A stretch of 64,000 bases of DNA, from assembly GCA_964035575.1 (NCBI GenBank), contig OZ037870.1, positions 992,001 through 1,056,000 of the forward strand, read 5' to 3'. Shown here in pieces: positions 48,788 through 57,106 of this stretch. This stretch comes from Rhynchopus sp. YZ270_cl-10. Taxonomy: Eukaryota > Euglenozoa > Diplonemea > Diplonemida > Diplonemidae. The position numbers and the translations under genes were made by a program. Under the pieces are notes generated by a model, which saw only the letters and a program-made list of their open reading frames with translations, was not told the DNA's origin and did not search any database. The first letter of the stretch is position 1, and every line of letters starts with the position of its first letter.

Positions 48788-50957
48788 ATGCTTGACGATG
48801 TCCCTCCTTTGACGGGCCTGCAGGCAGAGTCTGAGCTTGCGTCGCAGATCCAGGAGGAGATTAAGAAGAAGCTGCTTGCGGAGTATTCCTATGCGGGCAC
48901 GGTGGAGACGATGTCGCATGTTCTCCCTGAATACATTAAGGTGATGGTGTGCAATGCGAAACCCCGTAAGCAGGTGGTTGAGGATTTAAACCTCTTTCTC
49001 AAAGACGCAGCGCCAAAGTTTGTTGACTGGCTGTGGGGCATGTTGGCGGATAGAAACCCTGCAAGGACGCACTCTGCGTTTGATGCACCGAACGGCGCGC
49101 AAGGTGCAGATGACTCTGCAATGGCCGATAATGATATGAACGGACGCCAGCAAGAGGAAAACCGTCGTCGCGGCCGTGACGACACACATTACCCAAGCGC
49201 GCGGGGTTTCCGCAATGCACTGCAGTCCGCAGCAAAGGAGTCGCGCCAGGACAAAAGCGACAAAGAGAAGGAGTCCCGCGGGCGCTTCCGTCCCCGCGAT
49301 ACAGAGAGGGAGAACAGAGAGATGGACCGGCGTGAGCGTGAGCACAACAGACCTGCTGGGGTGCGGAAGGAGTTTGATAAGGATGGGGAGCTGCACCGGG
49401 GTGGTGCGGATCGTGACAGAAGAAGGGAGCGTGGTAGTGGTGAGCGTGACCGTGGTGAGCAGCGTGACCGCCACGGTGTGCGCGACCGTGAGCGTGAGCG
49501 TGACCGTGAGAACCGCCGTCGTCGTGAGGAGGAGGAGCGCAAGCCACGCAAGCAGTTCAACCGCATGGGCGAGGAGGCACCCCCAGCAGAGACCCCCGCA
49601 GCCGCAGCAGGTCCCATCCGCTTCCGCATCACCGACTCCAAGGGTGCAGGCGACTACGCAGACTCCATTGCATCCAAACTCGAAAGCAACACCGCCCTCG
49701 CAAGCGAACGCGACCGCTCCCTTCTCTCTGCACCTCGTACCGGTACCAAATTCACCATTACCCTTGACAAGCTTGGTATGTGCCAAAAAACCCCCCTAAG
49801 CACACCCCAAAGGCGGATACGTATTCGCCTTAATTTACCCTATATTCGGATCCGAATATAGGGCGAATACGTCTTCGCCTTCGGGTATGCCTAAGAGAGG
49901 CTTAACCCTCAAACCTTTCCCCTACCTAACCTACCTACAGACCCCGCAGAAATACCAAGCATCTCTCACTACGCGGATGAGCAGCCTGCTGTGGAGGAGC
50001 AGGTGCCCGCCTACGACGCATATAATCCCTGGGGTGGCAAAGGTGGTGCCGGTAAGGGGGTGAAGGGCGCCAAGGGAGACGCAGGGCGTGGCGCGAATGT
50101 GAAGTGGAACGTTGGTGGCAATATGACGTATGCTACCCTCCCTTTCTCAAAACATAGCTTTCCCCCAAATGTGATTTGTAACCCCACAAAAAAAACAAGC
50201 TGAACGATTGCTATCAGAGCATTCCCCCTGAAACCCCACGGAACCCGGAATTCCAGTTTCAATGTTTTCATATTTGACACATCTCTTTCTCTTCACTACC
50301 ATCCTACAGCTGGACACCTGGTGGCGGCACAGTGACGCAGCAGTCGACCCCGGTAGCGAAGGGACGTCCTCCGGCAGCACATCACCCGCAGTTCGACCAC
50401 AGCAAGGTCGCCGTGAAGGGCGGAGGTGGGCGCGGTGCCAGCAACATGGTCTGGCAGAACCCAAGCGCCCCTGCTGCCACAGAGAAGCCGCACACGGCGA
50501 TGCCCACCCTAGTCGCGCCGAAGACGGAGGCTACATCACCCACTCCATGGCGTGCAACTGCACGGGGTATGTCCTTTTTTTTCAAAACTGCCCTCGGATC
50601 AAACCTTTCCAACATACTATCAACCTTACCCTAAGATTTCAGGAAGCTATGCGATGAAATACCCCCCTTTTTTTTCCGTTCTCTTGACCACTCACGTCCT
50701 ATTCTTCGACTGAGATGCGTTTTTTTAGTACGTTTGATGGTGTGGCTGAAAGGGGGTGCTATTTTGTGCTACTTTCTGCTACTTTCTGCTATTTTGGGGT
50801 CGTCAGCCACACCATTTGAACTACTATTTTTATTTGATCCATTTTGTCATTTTCGACCCATCCACACGCCACACCAACAGGGGTGAACAACAAGACATGG
50901 GTCAACCCCAATGCACCGAAGAAGCCTGAAGCAAGCACGCCTATGCAGGAAGGGTGA
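48788..50957 (+). CDS. Nab2/ZC3H14-like N-terminal domain protein with RD/RE-rich region; four exons
   Basis: Exons 48788-49775, 49941-50127, 50310-50566 and 50881-50957 give 502 residues; the last join is the least certain. Start is the first ATG (MLDDVPPLTG) after a likely acceptor at 48696. Residues about 15-85 match the PWI-like N-terminal fold of Nab2/ZC3H14 poly(A)-RNA binding proteins: EIKKKLLAEYS, LPEYIKVMVCNAKPRKQVVE, DLNLFLKDAAPKFVDWLWGM. A long charged section (RDREREREREN type, about 120-270) follows. The Gly-rich tail has two related short motifs, NMVWQNPSAPAA and NKTWVNPNAPKK. No CCCH fingers are present, unlike true Nab2. A nuclear mRNA-processing role is inferred from the domain and the RD-rich stretch. 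Intron 1 holds three palindromes, intron 3 a 77-bp transposon. Confidence 0.72.
49812..49879. repeat. Three consecutive palindromes in an intron
   Basis: GGCGGATACGTATTCGCC (49812-49829), a perfect 26-base palindrome centred on TTCGGATCCGAA (49838-49863), and GGCGAATACGTCTTCGCC (49862-49879). Together they fill nearly half of the 165-base intron 1 of the Nab2-like gene. Perhaps a small foldback transposon. Confidence 0.7.
50688..50835 (+). repeat. Family H repeat, copy 3, split by a 77-bp transposon
   Basis: CACTCACGTCCTATTCTTCG, ACTGAGATGCG, AGTACGTTTGA, then the insert, then TTTGAACTACTATTTT. The 47925 and 1506 copies show the uninterrupted form. It lies in the last intron of the Nab2-like gene. 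Confidence 0.65.
50738..50814. mobile_element. 77-bp TG...CA element, 5-bp TSD
   Basis: The ends are TGGTGTGGCTGA and its exact inverse. TTTGA is duplicated at 50733-50737 and 50815-50819. Inside are three or four TGCTACTTTC units in tandem. It is a miniature of the design seen at 1668 and 51542. Confidence 0.8.
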
Positions 50958-51374
50958 AAAAGTTTTGGGGGTGTGTGTGTGTGGATAGAGCAGTGGGGGA
51001 AAGGTAAATTACTACCTTTTAAACCATCAAAGCTGCCTTTGTTGTATCGGATTGGGGCGAGGGGGAATGTGTGGGGAGTGGGGAGTGGGGATACCCCATA
51101 AGTGAGGATATCAATCTCATTTAAATTAGGGGTCTTTGCATTACTGTTTTTTTCTTGATAATAGTTTTCGCTGGCCAGAACAGAGCAAAAAAATGGGGGG
51201 AAATGGGGAAAAAAAAGGCGGGAAAAAAATGTGTTATGCCGCTAAAAGGAAGCAAGACTTATAAATAATTTGGAAAATAAAAAGTTTTTTTTTGGGGGTC
51301 GTATAATAACGGTATTAGGTAAAAAAAGCTGTCCCAGTTGGTTGCTAGCTCTTTTTTCTTCTTCTTTTCTTTAG
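50958..51374. other. No gene seen
   Basis: 3' flank of the Nab2-like gene; a GTGTGTGTG run and GTGGGGAGTGGGGA repeat at 51070-51090. Nothing else. Confidence 0.5.
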
Positions 51375-51470
51375 CGGTGATTAGACACAAGGCTCGGGTT
51401 CATCTTACAAAAAAAAATTTTTTTTTTTTCGATAGTGTCTGCGTCCCAGAGACGTTTGCATTAACATTTC
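51375..51470 (+). repeat. Family A copy 12 followed by family C copy 9
   Basis: A: GGTGATTAGACACAAGGCTC, GGGTTCATCTTAC. C: GTGTCTGCGTCCCAGAGACG, TTTGCATTAACATTTC. Confidence 0.5.
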
Positions 51471-51472
51471 TT

Positions 51473-52045
51473 GCTTGATTGGGGGTCCCGGTGTACCGGT
51501 CATGCACCAAAGGTCACGAGAGGGCTGTTGTATTTCAAGTCTGAGGTGATCCAGCGCACACTTTTCCACACTTTTTCACACCGTGAAAACGTGTGAAAAC
51601 AAGTGAAAACGTGTGAAACCAAGGTGAAAATGTGTGAAAACAAGTGAAAACGTGTGAAACCAAGGTGAAAATGTGTGAAATCAAGTGAAAATGTGTGAAA
51701 CCAAGTGAAAATGTGTGAAACCATGTGAAACCATGTGAAACCATGTGAAACCAAGTGAAAATGTGTGAAAATGTGTGAAAATGTGTGAAACCAAGTGAAA
51801 ACATGTGAAACCAAGTGAAAATGTGTGAAACCATGTGAAAACACCAAGTTTTTTTTCTGGAGGAGTCCACTCAGAGTGCGTGAAGCAGTTTTTTTTTCAC
51901 TTTCGTACACACTTTTTCACACCGTGAAACCATGTGAAAATGTGTGAAACCAAGTGAAAATGTGTGAAACCATGTGAAACCATGTGAAAATGTGTGAAAA
52001 TGTGTGAAAAAGCGTGAGACTGGATCACCTCAAAGTCTAACTTTT
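51473..52045 (+). repeat. Family B repeat, copy 5, split by a transposon
   Basis: GGGGGTCCCGGTGTACCGG, TCATGCACCAAAGGTCACG, AGAGGGCTGTTGTATTTC and AAGTC; after the insert the repeat resumes with AAGTCTAACTTT at 52033. The intact copies at 12606 and 52691 end TTTCAAGTCAAC, so the insertion site is well defined. Confidence 0.7.
51542..52032. mobile_element. TG...CA element, 5-bp TSD, with tandem GTGTGAAAnC array
   Basis: The ends are TGAGGTGATCCAG and its inverse; AAGTC is duplicated at 51537-51541 and 52033-52037. The interior is almost wholly a tandem array of GTGTGAAACCAAGTGAAAA-like units, about 30 of them, with a short unique part at 51843-51910. The array unit resembles the inverse of the TTTTCACAAC units in the element at 1668. 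No coding capacity. Confidence 0.85.
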
Positions 52046-52480
52046 TTTTTTACTTTTCTTTGCAGAGTTCTAGTACCGAATGTAATAAACACTGCGGGAG
52101 GGCAAAATAGGCCCTGTATTAGATACGCCTTATCTCCTCCCCTCCCTCTGAAAGAAACCACCCTTTTTCTTCTTGATTTCAAACGAAAAAGAAAGTTACG
52201 GAAGTGGTTATATTTTGTTGAGTCCTGGTTTAATTTGTGTTTTCTTTTGTTAAAAAGCTGACTGTGTTCTAATAATCTTTGAAAAAATACCCCCCAAAAA
52301 GAAAAATTATGCTGCCTGCGTACCTAGCGATGTTGGTGTTAGAATTCTCCCTGAATCTACGCTTTTTTAGCGGCTTATAGGATTTAGGCCATATTCTTTT
52401 ACCAAAATTTCACTAGGGTTTTCATTTCTAATTATTTTTTCTATGTCAACATTTTTTTTTTACCAATGAAGTGCTCTCTG
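52046..52480. other. No gene seen
   Basis: A/T-rich intergenic sequence without recognised features. Confidence 0.5.
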
Positions 52481-52690
52481 GGGTTCGATAATACCCCGCG
52501 GAGAACCAGTGCCCTGCGTCCGCCGATGAACGGTGAGGCGTTTTGCACTTTTCAACTTCTCTTTTGTTTTGTTTTTTTGCTCGCAGTTTTCCTGCGAACA
52601 CCTCCCCAGTACAACCCCCCGGGGTTTCGATAACCCCATGGTGTGGTTTCAGAGCCGTTAGTTATGACACATCAACTTCACCTTTTTCTC
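52481..52690 (+). repeat. Family C copies 10 and 11
   Basis: Copy 10 (52481-52568): GGGGTTCGATAATACCCC, GCGGAGAACCAGTGCCCTG, CGTCCGCCGATGAACGG, TGAGGCGTTTTGCAC, TTTTCAACTTCTC. Copy 11 (52618-52690): GGGGTTTCGATAACCCC T-arm-like hairpin, a diverged body and ACATCAACTTCACC. Confidence 0.65.
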
Positions 52691-52850
52691 GATGTAAACC
52701 ACGAAATGGATTGTAGGACTGCATGGTTGGGGTGTCCATCCCCGGGACCTCCGATCATGCACCCAAAGGTACACTGTTCACGAGAGGGCTTTGTATTTCA
52801 AGTCAACTTTCTTTTAGATGTGCACGAGAGGTGCGTTCATCTTTTTCAAG
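52691..52850 (+). repeat. Family B copy 6 followed by family A copy 13
   Basis: B (52691-52806) is nearly identical to copy 3, with CCCCGGGACCTCCGATC in place of the CCGG hairpin. A (52813-52850): GATGTGCACGAGAGGTGCG, TTCATC, with GCAC/GTGC stem. C, B and A thus stand in series here. Confidence 0.65.
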
Positions 52851-53333
52851 CTTTTGTTTTCTTTTCTACTTTTGCGCCTACGTCCCTAGATGCAAAAAAA
52901 ACCCCTACCCTCAGAAAGAGTCGGGAGGGCTTCAAAATCCTTTTTCAAGCTCCCACAGCAACCCCTCTTCCCCTCTTGTCTCTGTCATGTCACCCATGTA
53001 CAGGGGCTCAGTGGAGTATAGACCCCTCACCCATACAACAACAAAAGAAAACTATGCCCCCTAGGAGGAAGAACCCTTAAAAGCGAGAAAAAAAAAACAA
53101 AAGAACCGCCCCCCTCTCCCGTCCACAACGCCTTCCGTGCTCAGCAGAAAACTCATCCAACGTCTACGTCCATATGACCATGCGCCCCGCCGTGAGGACT
53201 GCAAACCGTTGCAGAAGAAGTGGGCTTCACCAAGGATTTGCAGATCATGGAAGGAGCACAATCTCTTTAGCCTCCCCATTTCCATTTTCCATTCCCCCAT
53301 ATCTTCTCCAGGGTTTTATTTTTTTTTTTCGAT
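52851..53333 (+). other. Intergenic 5' flank of the LRR gene
   Basis: No repeat family. A C/T tract ending ATCTTCTCCAG at 53301-53311 is the likely spliced-leader acceptor for ATG 53334. Confidence 0.4.
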
Positions 53334-55247
53334 ATGACCGAAAAATACTTGGGAACCCCCGCGTATGGATTCTACAAGGAGCTTTGTAATGGAGGTGCAA
53401 GAGGTTTGAAGAAGGCTGCTGCAAGATGGGTGGTGGGTGCGTGGGAGAAGGAGGCTATTGAGCAGTGTGCATTGGAAGGTGCAGGGTGTGGGCTGGTGGA
53501 GGAGATGCTGCGGGTGGTGTCTGGGAGAGAGGCGAACCGTTTGCTGGCGACTGCGGCGGCAGTGGGGGTGCAGAGTATTGAGCTGTTGTGCGCTGAAGGT
53601 GCGGCGCTACCCAATTTACGTCTCTTCAAAGACTCATCATCCCTCACCAAACTCGATCTCCGGAGCACTGGAATTACCGAAGCCCAATTTATCTCTATGC
53701 TCCCTCTATCAAACCTCACGACCCTCGACCTTCGCGACACCTCCATCTCCCAAGACTGTCTTCTCAACCACATCCCCCTCCTTCCAAAACTCTCTCACCT
53801 CGGCCTTCCCGACCGAATTTCCACTCCCTTGATTCCTCAAATCAAATCGTTCTTTGCTTTAAACATTACTAAAGAGATTGCAAAGAATCACCCAAAGCTT
53901 GAAGTGCTAAATATCGAGGAAGGTTATGGAAGCGCAAAGTGTGCGTTAAGTGATGTGACGGATCAGGTGGATATGGGGGGTGTGACGAAGCTGGCGGTGC
54001 GTGCGGAGGTATTATCGTTGGGGCTATTTGATGGGGTATGTCCGGCAAATGGTGTGTCGAGACTGAATGAGCTGGACCTATGGTTCGAAGAGATTGAGGT
54101 AGCGGAGGATCAACACACAGCGCTGTCGACACTGCGTTCAGTAGGCGACAGTTTGCAGACACTCAGCTTCGCATTCACCGAATCGCAAAAGCCTGAGGTA
54201 GGTGAAGAGGCGATGGCATTGGTCGCAGCCCTCCCATGCCTCAAAGAGCTTACATTCGTCTCGTACTTCGCTGCAAATTTTTTGAACTGCGATTTTCTCA
54301 CCAAAATTTCAACGGGGCATCTCACATCACTCAGGATCGACGGTGTTGTGAGTGATGCGATGTTAACGGAATTGGCTCCTTTTCAAAATTTTCCGAGAAC
54401 ATTGAAAACTTTGTGTTTGAAGTCGCTTGGAAAACTTCCTTCTGGAGCTTATCACGCGATTTGCGGGATTGAATTGGAAGAGTTGGATTTAGCTTCGTTG
54501 GATAACACTGCGTCAGAGATTCTTTCAGAGCTTAGCAGCTCTTCTCTGAAGTACTTAGAGTTGAACCACTGCAAAGAGGATGCAGAAGGTGCAACCATAC
54601 CATGGGCCGACGTGGTGTCCGCGCTGCCGAATATAGTGTCGTTGTTGCTGTATGGGACCCCACCGATTACCCCGTATGATTTTGTTGCGGTTCTGGCACC
54701 ACAGCTTTTGTCTTTGTCTTCTCCTACGAATTTCTCAGAAGAGCTGATGTCTGAGCTTCCAGAGAACCCAAAACAAAGCGTGATCCGGTATTTCAACATC
54801 AGCGAGGACGATACTTTGGTATCTCTTAACAAGGTTTTGGAGTATGTTAAAGGGTCGTTGCAGACCATTCAGTTGGAGAGTTGTTTGGCGTTGAGTCGCT
54901 GTTCGTTTGAAGCGTGCACAAAACTGAAGGAGGTGTCGTTGCAAGATACGGGGTTGGACGGTGAGACGGCGGCACGTAGTTTTGTAGGGTGTGCGAACCT
55001 GGAGACGTTGGTGTTGGATTTGACGCAGACCGGGAAGTACCCCGATGCGATTGCCGCAGTGCAGCACCTCCCCTCCCTCCAGTCGCTCACTATCTACATG
55101 GACGATCTCACGCTCCTCGAGTCCCTCCAATCGTCGTCCCTAAAAGTCCTGAACCTCTACCACTCCCGCAGCGCAAAGCTCTCATCAGACCTCAAAACCT
55201 CCCTTCTCCAATCCTGCCCCTCCTTAGGCTGTTTACGACAGGTTTGA
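53334..55247 (+). CDS. Leucine-rich-repeat protein
   Basis: An unbroken frame gives 637 residues. The start MTEKYLGTPAYGFYKELC follows the acceptor AG at 53310-53311 by 22 bases. From about residue 85 to the end it consists of leucine-rich repeats such as LTKLDLRSTGITEAQF, LTTLDLRDTSISQDCL, LEELDLASLDNTASEI and LKEVSLQDTGLDGETA. The LxxLxLxxTxI pattern is close to the LRR proteins abundant in trypanosomatids. No signal peptide, membrane segment or kinase is seen, so a cytoplasmic protein-binding role is likely. Its stop is only 12 bases before the TA-target MITE at 55260, so its 3' untranslated region probably lies in transposon sequence. Confidence 0.8.
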   Translation: MTEKYLGTPAYGFYKELCNGGARGLKKAAARWVVGAWEKEAIEQCALEGAGCGLVEEMLRVVSGREANRLLATAAAVGVQSIELLCAEGAALPNLRLFKDSSSLTKLDLRSTGITEAQFISMLPLSNLTTLDLRDTSISQDCLLNHIPLLPKLSHLGLPDRISTPLIPQIKSFFALNITKEIAKNHPKLEVLNIEEGYGSAKCALSDVTDQVDMGGVTKLAVRAEVLSLGLFDGVCPANGVSRLNELDLWFEEIEVAEDQHTALSTLRSVGDSLQTLSFAFTESQKPEVGEEAMALVAALPCLKELTFVSYFAANFLNCDFLTKISTGHLTSLRIDGVVSDAMLTELAPFQNFPRTLKTLCLKSLGKLPSGAYHAICGIELEELDLASLDNTASEILSELSSSSLKYLELNHCKEDAEGATIPWADVVSALPNIVSLLLYGTPPITPYDFVAVLAPQLLSLSSPTNFSEELMSELPENPKQSVIRYFNISEDDTLVSLNKVLEYVKGSLQTIQLESCLALSRCSFEACTKLKEVSLQDTGLDGETAARSFVGCANLETLVLDLTQTGKYPDAIAAVQHLPSLQSLTIYMDDLTLLESLQSSSLKVLNLYHSRSAKLSSDLKTSLLQSCPSLGCLRQV

Positions 55248-55261
55248 AGCAATATTGATTA

Positions 55262-55561
55262 CTGGGGGGGGGCGAATAAGAGATCAGGGGTGAATAAGAG
55301 ATCAGGGCCGAATAAGAGATCAGGTTGAGATTTTGGGGGTATTTTTTTTTTTTTTTTTTGCATGCAACAGGGTTTTATCTTGAAATTTTTTTTTGAAATT
55401 TTACCCTGTCTACCCGGTCTGGCAAAAAAGTGGTCAAAATATTTTTTTTGCCTCCGGCGAAAATGTCTTTTTGCTTTTTTTCCCCCAAAAAATTTTTTTT
55501 ATTTCTGGCTCGTCCGTTCGCCTAATAAGAGATGCCACATCTCTTATTCGCCCCCCCCCAG
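55262..55561. mobile_element. TA-target MITE, GAATAAGAGATCAGG family, second copy
   Basis: Same ends and motifs as 24425-24726, with TA at 55260-55261 and 55562-55563. Outside homopolymers I count only a handful of differences between the two copies (for example GCATGCAACAGG against GCATGCGCCAGG). Confidence 0.9.
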
Positions 55562-55716
55562 TAAGATCGATCATTTTTTTTTTCGCATTTTTTCCTTCAA
55601 TACCCCATCTTTAACACCCCCCTTTTTTTTTCTCATTTTCACTATCCCAAAATAATTTGAGAGAAAAAAGAAAGGCCATTTTATTTCCCCTTTTCTTTTC
55701 ACCGCTCACTATTCTG

Positions 55717-55829
55717 TCCAATCCAATCTTAGGTTCCCTCCCTTCCCTTCCCCTTTTCCTGACAAAATGACAGGGGAACGGGTTTTTCGAGAATGGCTAT
55801 CCCTTTTGGCTGGGGTAGGGAAGGTGTGA
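55717..55829 (+). repeat. Duplicated 5' end of the isochorismatase-fold gene
   Basis: About 108 bases (55717-55824) are repeated at 55941-56048 with roughly four differences, an offset of 224 bases. The copied part holds the acceptor CAATCTTAG, the leader and the first 19 codons. In this upstream copy the frame from ATG 55767 reads MTGERVFREWLSLLAGVGKV and then stops at 55827-55829. It could act as an alternative acceptor with a short upstream frame, or be inert. Confidence 0.8.
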
Positions 55830-55990
55830 TCTGGGGTGAGGAAGCGTTCCAACTTTTCAAACTCTTCCCGCGCTTTTTTTACCCTCCCCCGTTTTAGAAT
55901 CAACAGAGAGTGTACGTTAAGATTTCCCCTTTTTTTCACCTCCAATCCAATCTTAGGTTCCCCCCCTTCCCTTCCCCTTTTCCTTACAAA

Positions 55991-56878
55991 ATGACAGGGG
56001 AACGGGTTTTGCGAGAATGGCTATCCCTTTTGGCTGGGGTGGGGAAGGCGCCGACGAAGCTGGAGAAGTCGTTGCGAGCGACGGATGTGCTTGTAGTGGT
56101 GGATATGCAGAACGACATGGTGACAGGGGCAGCACGGGTTCCCGAGGCCCAGGAAGTCGAGCGCGCTGTAGTGTCCATCATGCAGAAGGCGAATGCCATA
56201 GGCTGCAAGATCATTGCTGTACGCAGCCTGCACCCCGCCAACCACAAAAACTTCTCCTCAGAAAAGGGCGAACACGGCTTCCCCCCTTACTGCCTCTCAG
56301 GGACTACTGGCAGCTTTTTTACCATCCCTATAGGTGACGCCTTGACAGAAGCCCTCCAGGTCTGTTCCCAAAAAAAAGAAAAAAATGTGCACATCTGCAC
56401 AAAAGGGTTTCGGGAGGACGTACGGTGTTTCGGTGCCTTTCCGTATTCCGCGAAGCTCGCAACGCGGAGGTTGGGGATGAACGATGTGACACAACTTGAC
56501 GAAACCTTTTTGGAATGGACCGGGTCTTTCGAATTGAAGTCGTCTTGTATGGAAAGAAACGTTAATGCACCCCCGGATTTGAGGGCCGTGATGGACCGGA
56601 CACCTATCACAGAGTTGCTGTGGGGGATGGGTGAGAATACACGGGTTTTCATTTGTGGACTGCCGCTAGATTTTGGCGTGATAGACACAGCGTGTTGTGC
56701 GAATGTTGCCGGAAAGGCGCCCTACATCATTGTGGACGCAACACGCCCAGTCTCTTCCGATGCAGGCGCTGAAGGCAGTACAGAATCAGCCTTTGTATCT
56801 TCTATCGATGAGCATGCAAAGCTCCTAGGAAGCTATAAAGTACGGCTCTGCTATACCAGCGATGTCTTAGCAAAATGA
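55991..56878 (+). CDS. Isochorismatase/nicotinamidase-fold protein lacking the usual catalytic Cys
   Basis: The protein has 295 residues from the first in-frame ATG, 35 bases after the acceptor CAATCTTAG (55955-55956). The cysteine-hydrolase fold is clear: VLVVVDMQNDMV (Asp38), HPANHKNF, YCLSGTTGSFF, ICTKGF (Lys138), VFICGLPLDFGVIDTACCAN and YIIVDATRPV. Nicotinamidases and relatives use an Asp-Lys-Cys triad with the Cys in a CGLxxDxCV motif. Here that position is Gly229 (LDFGV), so the usual chemistry should be lost, unless a nearby Cys (CC at about 235-236) substitutes. It may be a non-catalytic relative. An extra segment at about 165-215 is unlike the core family. The upstream duplication is described separately. 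Confidence 0.8.
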   Translation: MTGERVLREWLSLLAGVGKAPTKLEKSLRATDVLVVVDMQNDMVTGAARVPEAQEVERAVVSIMQKANAIGCKIIAVRSLHPANHKNFSSEKGEHGFPPYCLSGTTGSFFTIPIGDALTEALQVCSQKKEKNVHICTKGFREDVRCFGAFPYSAKLATRRLGMNDVTQLDETFLEWTGSFELKSSCMERNVNAPPDLRAVMDRTPITELLWGMGENTRVFICGLPLDFGVIDTACCANVAGKAPYIIVDATRPVSSDAGAEGSTESAFVSSIDEHAKLLGSYKVRLCYTSDVLAK

Positions 56879-57106
56879 ATAAAAAAACTGGGTTTTTCCA
56901 AACCCAAATCTAACCAAAAAATCTACAATTCGAACCCCCGATTATTCTCAAAATATTGAAAAAAAAAAAATGCCCCCTCACTTCGGCATTCTCCTTTTAA
57001 CCCCCCCCCTCCGGTGAACTATATCTTGAGTTCTGCAGAACCCAAGATATCACACACAAAAATACAGGGGGAGAACAGAAGGGGGGGAAGGGTGTCTCTC
57101 AGAGAT

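Noticed and set aside
48986-49786. Minus-strand frames of 150-266 codons opposite the Nab2-like gene
   Set aside because: Thr/Val- and Ser/Arg-rich shadows of the RD/RE-coding sequence.
51500-51910. Minus-strand frame with repeated FTHFHLVSH units
   Set aside because: A direct translation of the tandem GTGTGAAACC array of the transposon; not a repeat protein.
57014-57106. Extended start for the EF-hand-like protein
   Set aside because: The extension has no ATG and lies across the probable acceptor at 57037-57038.
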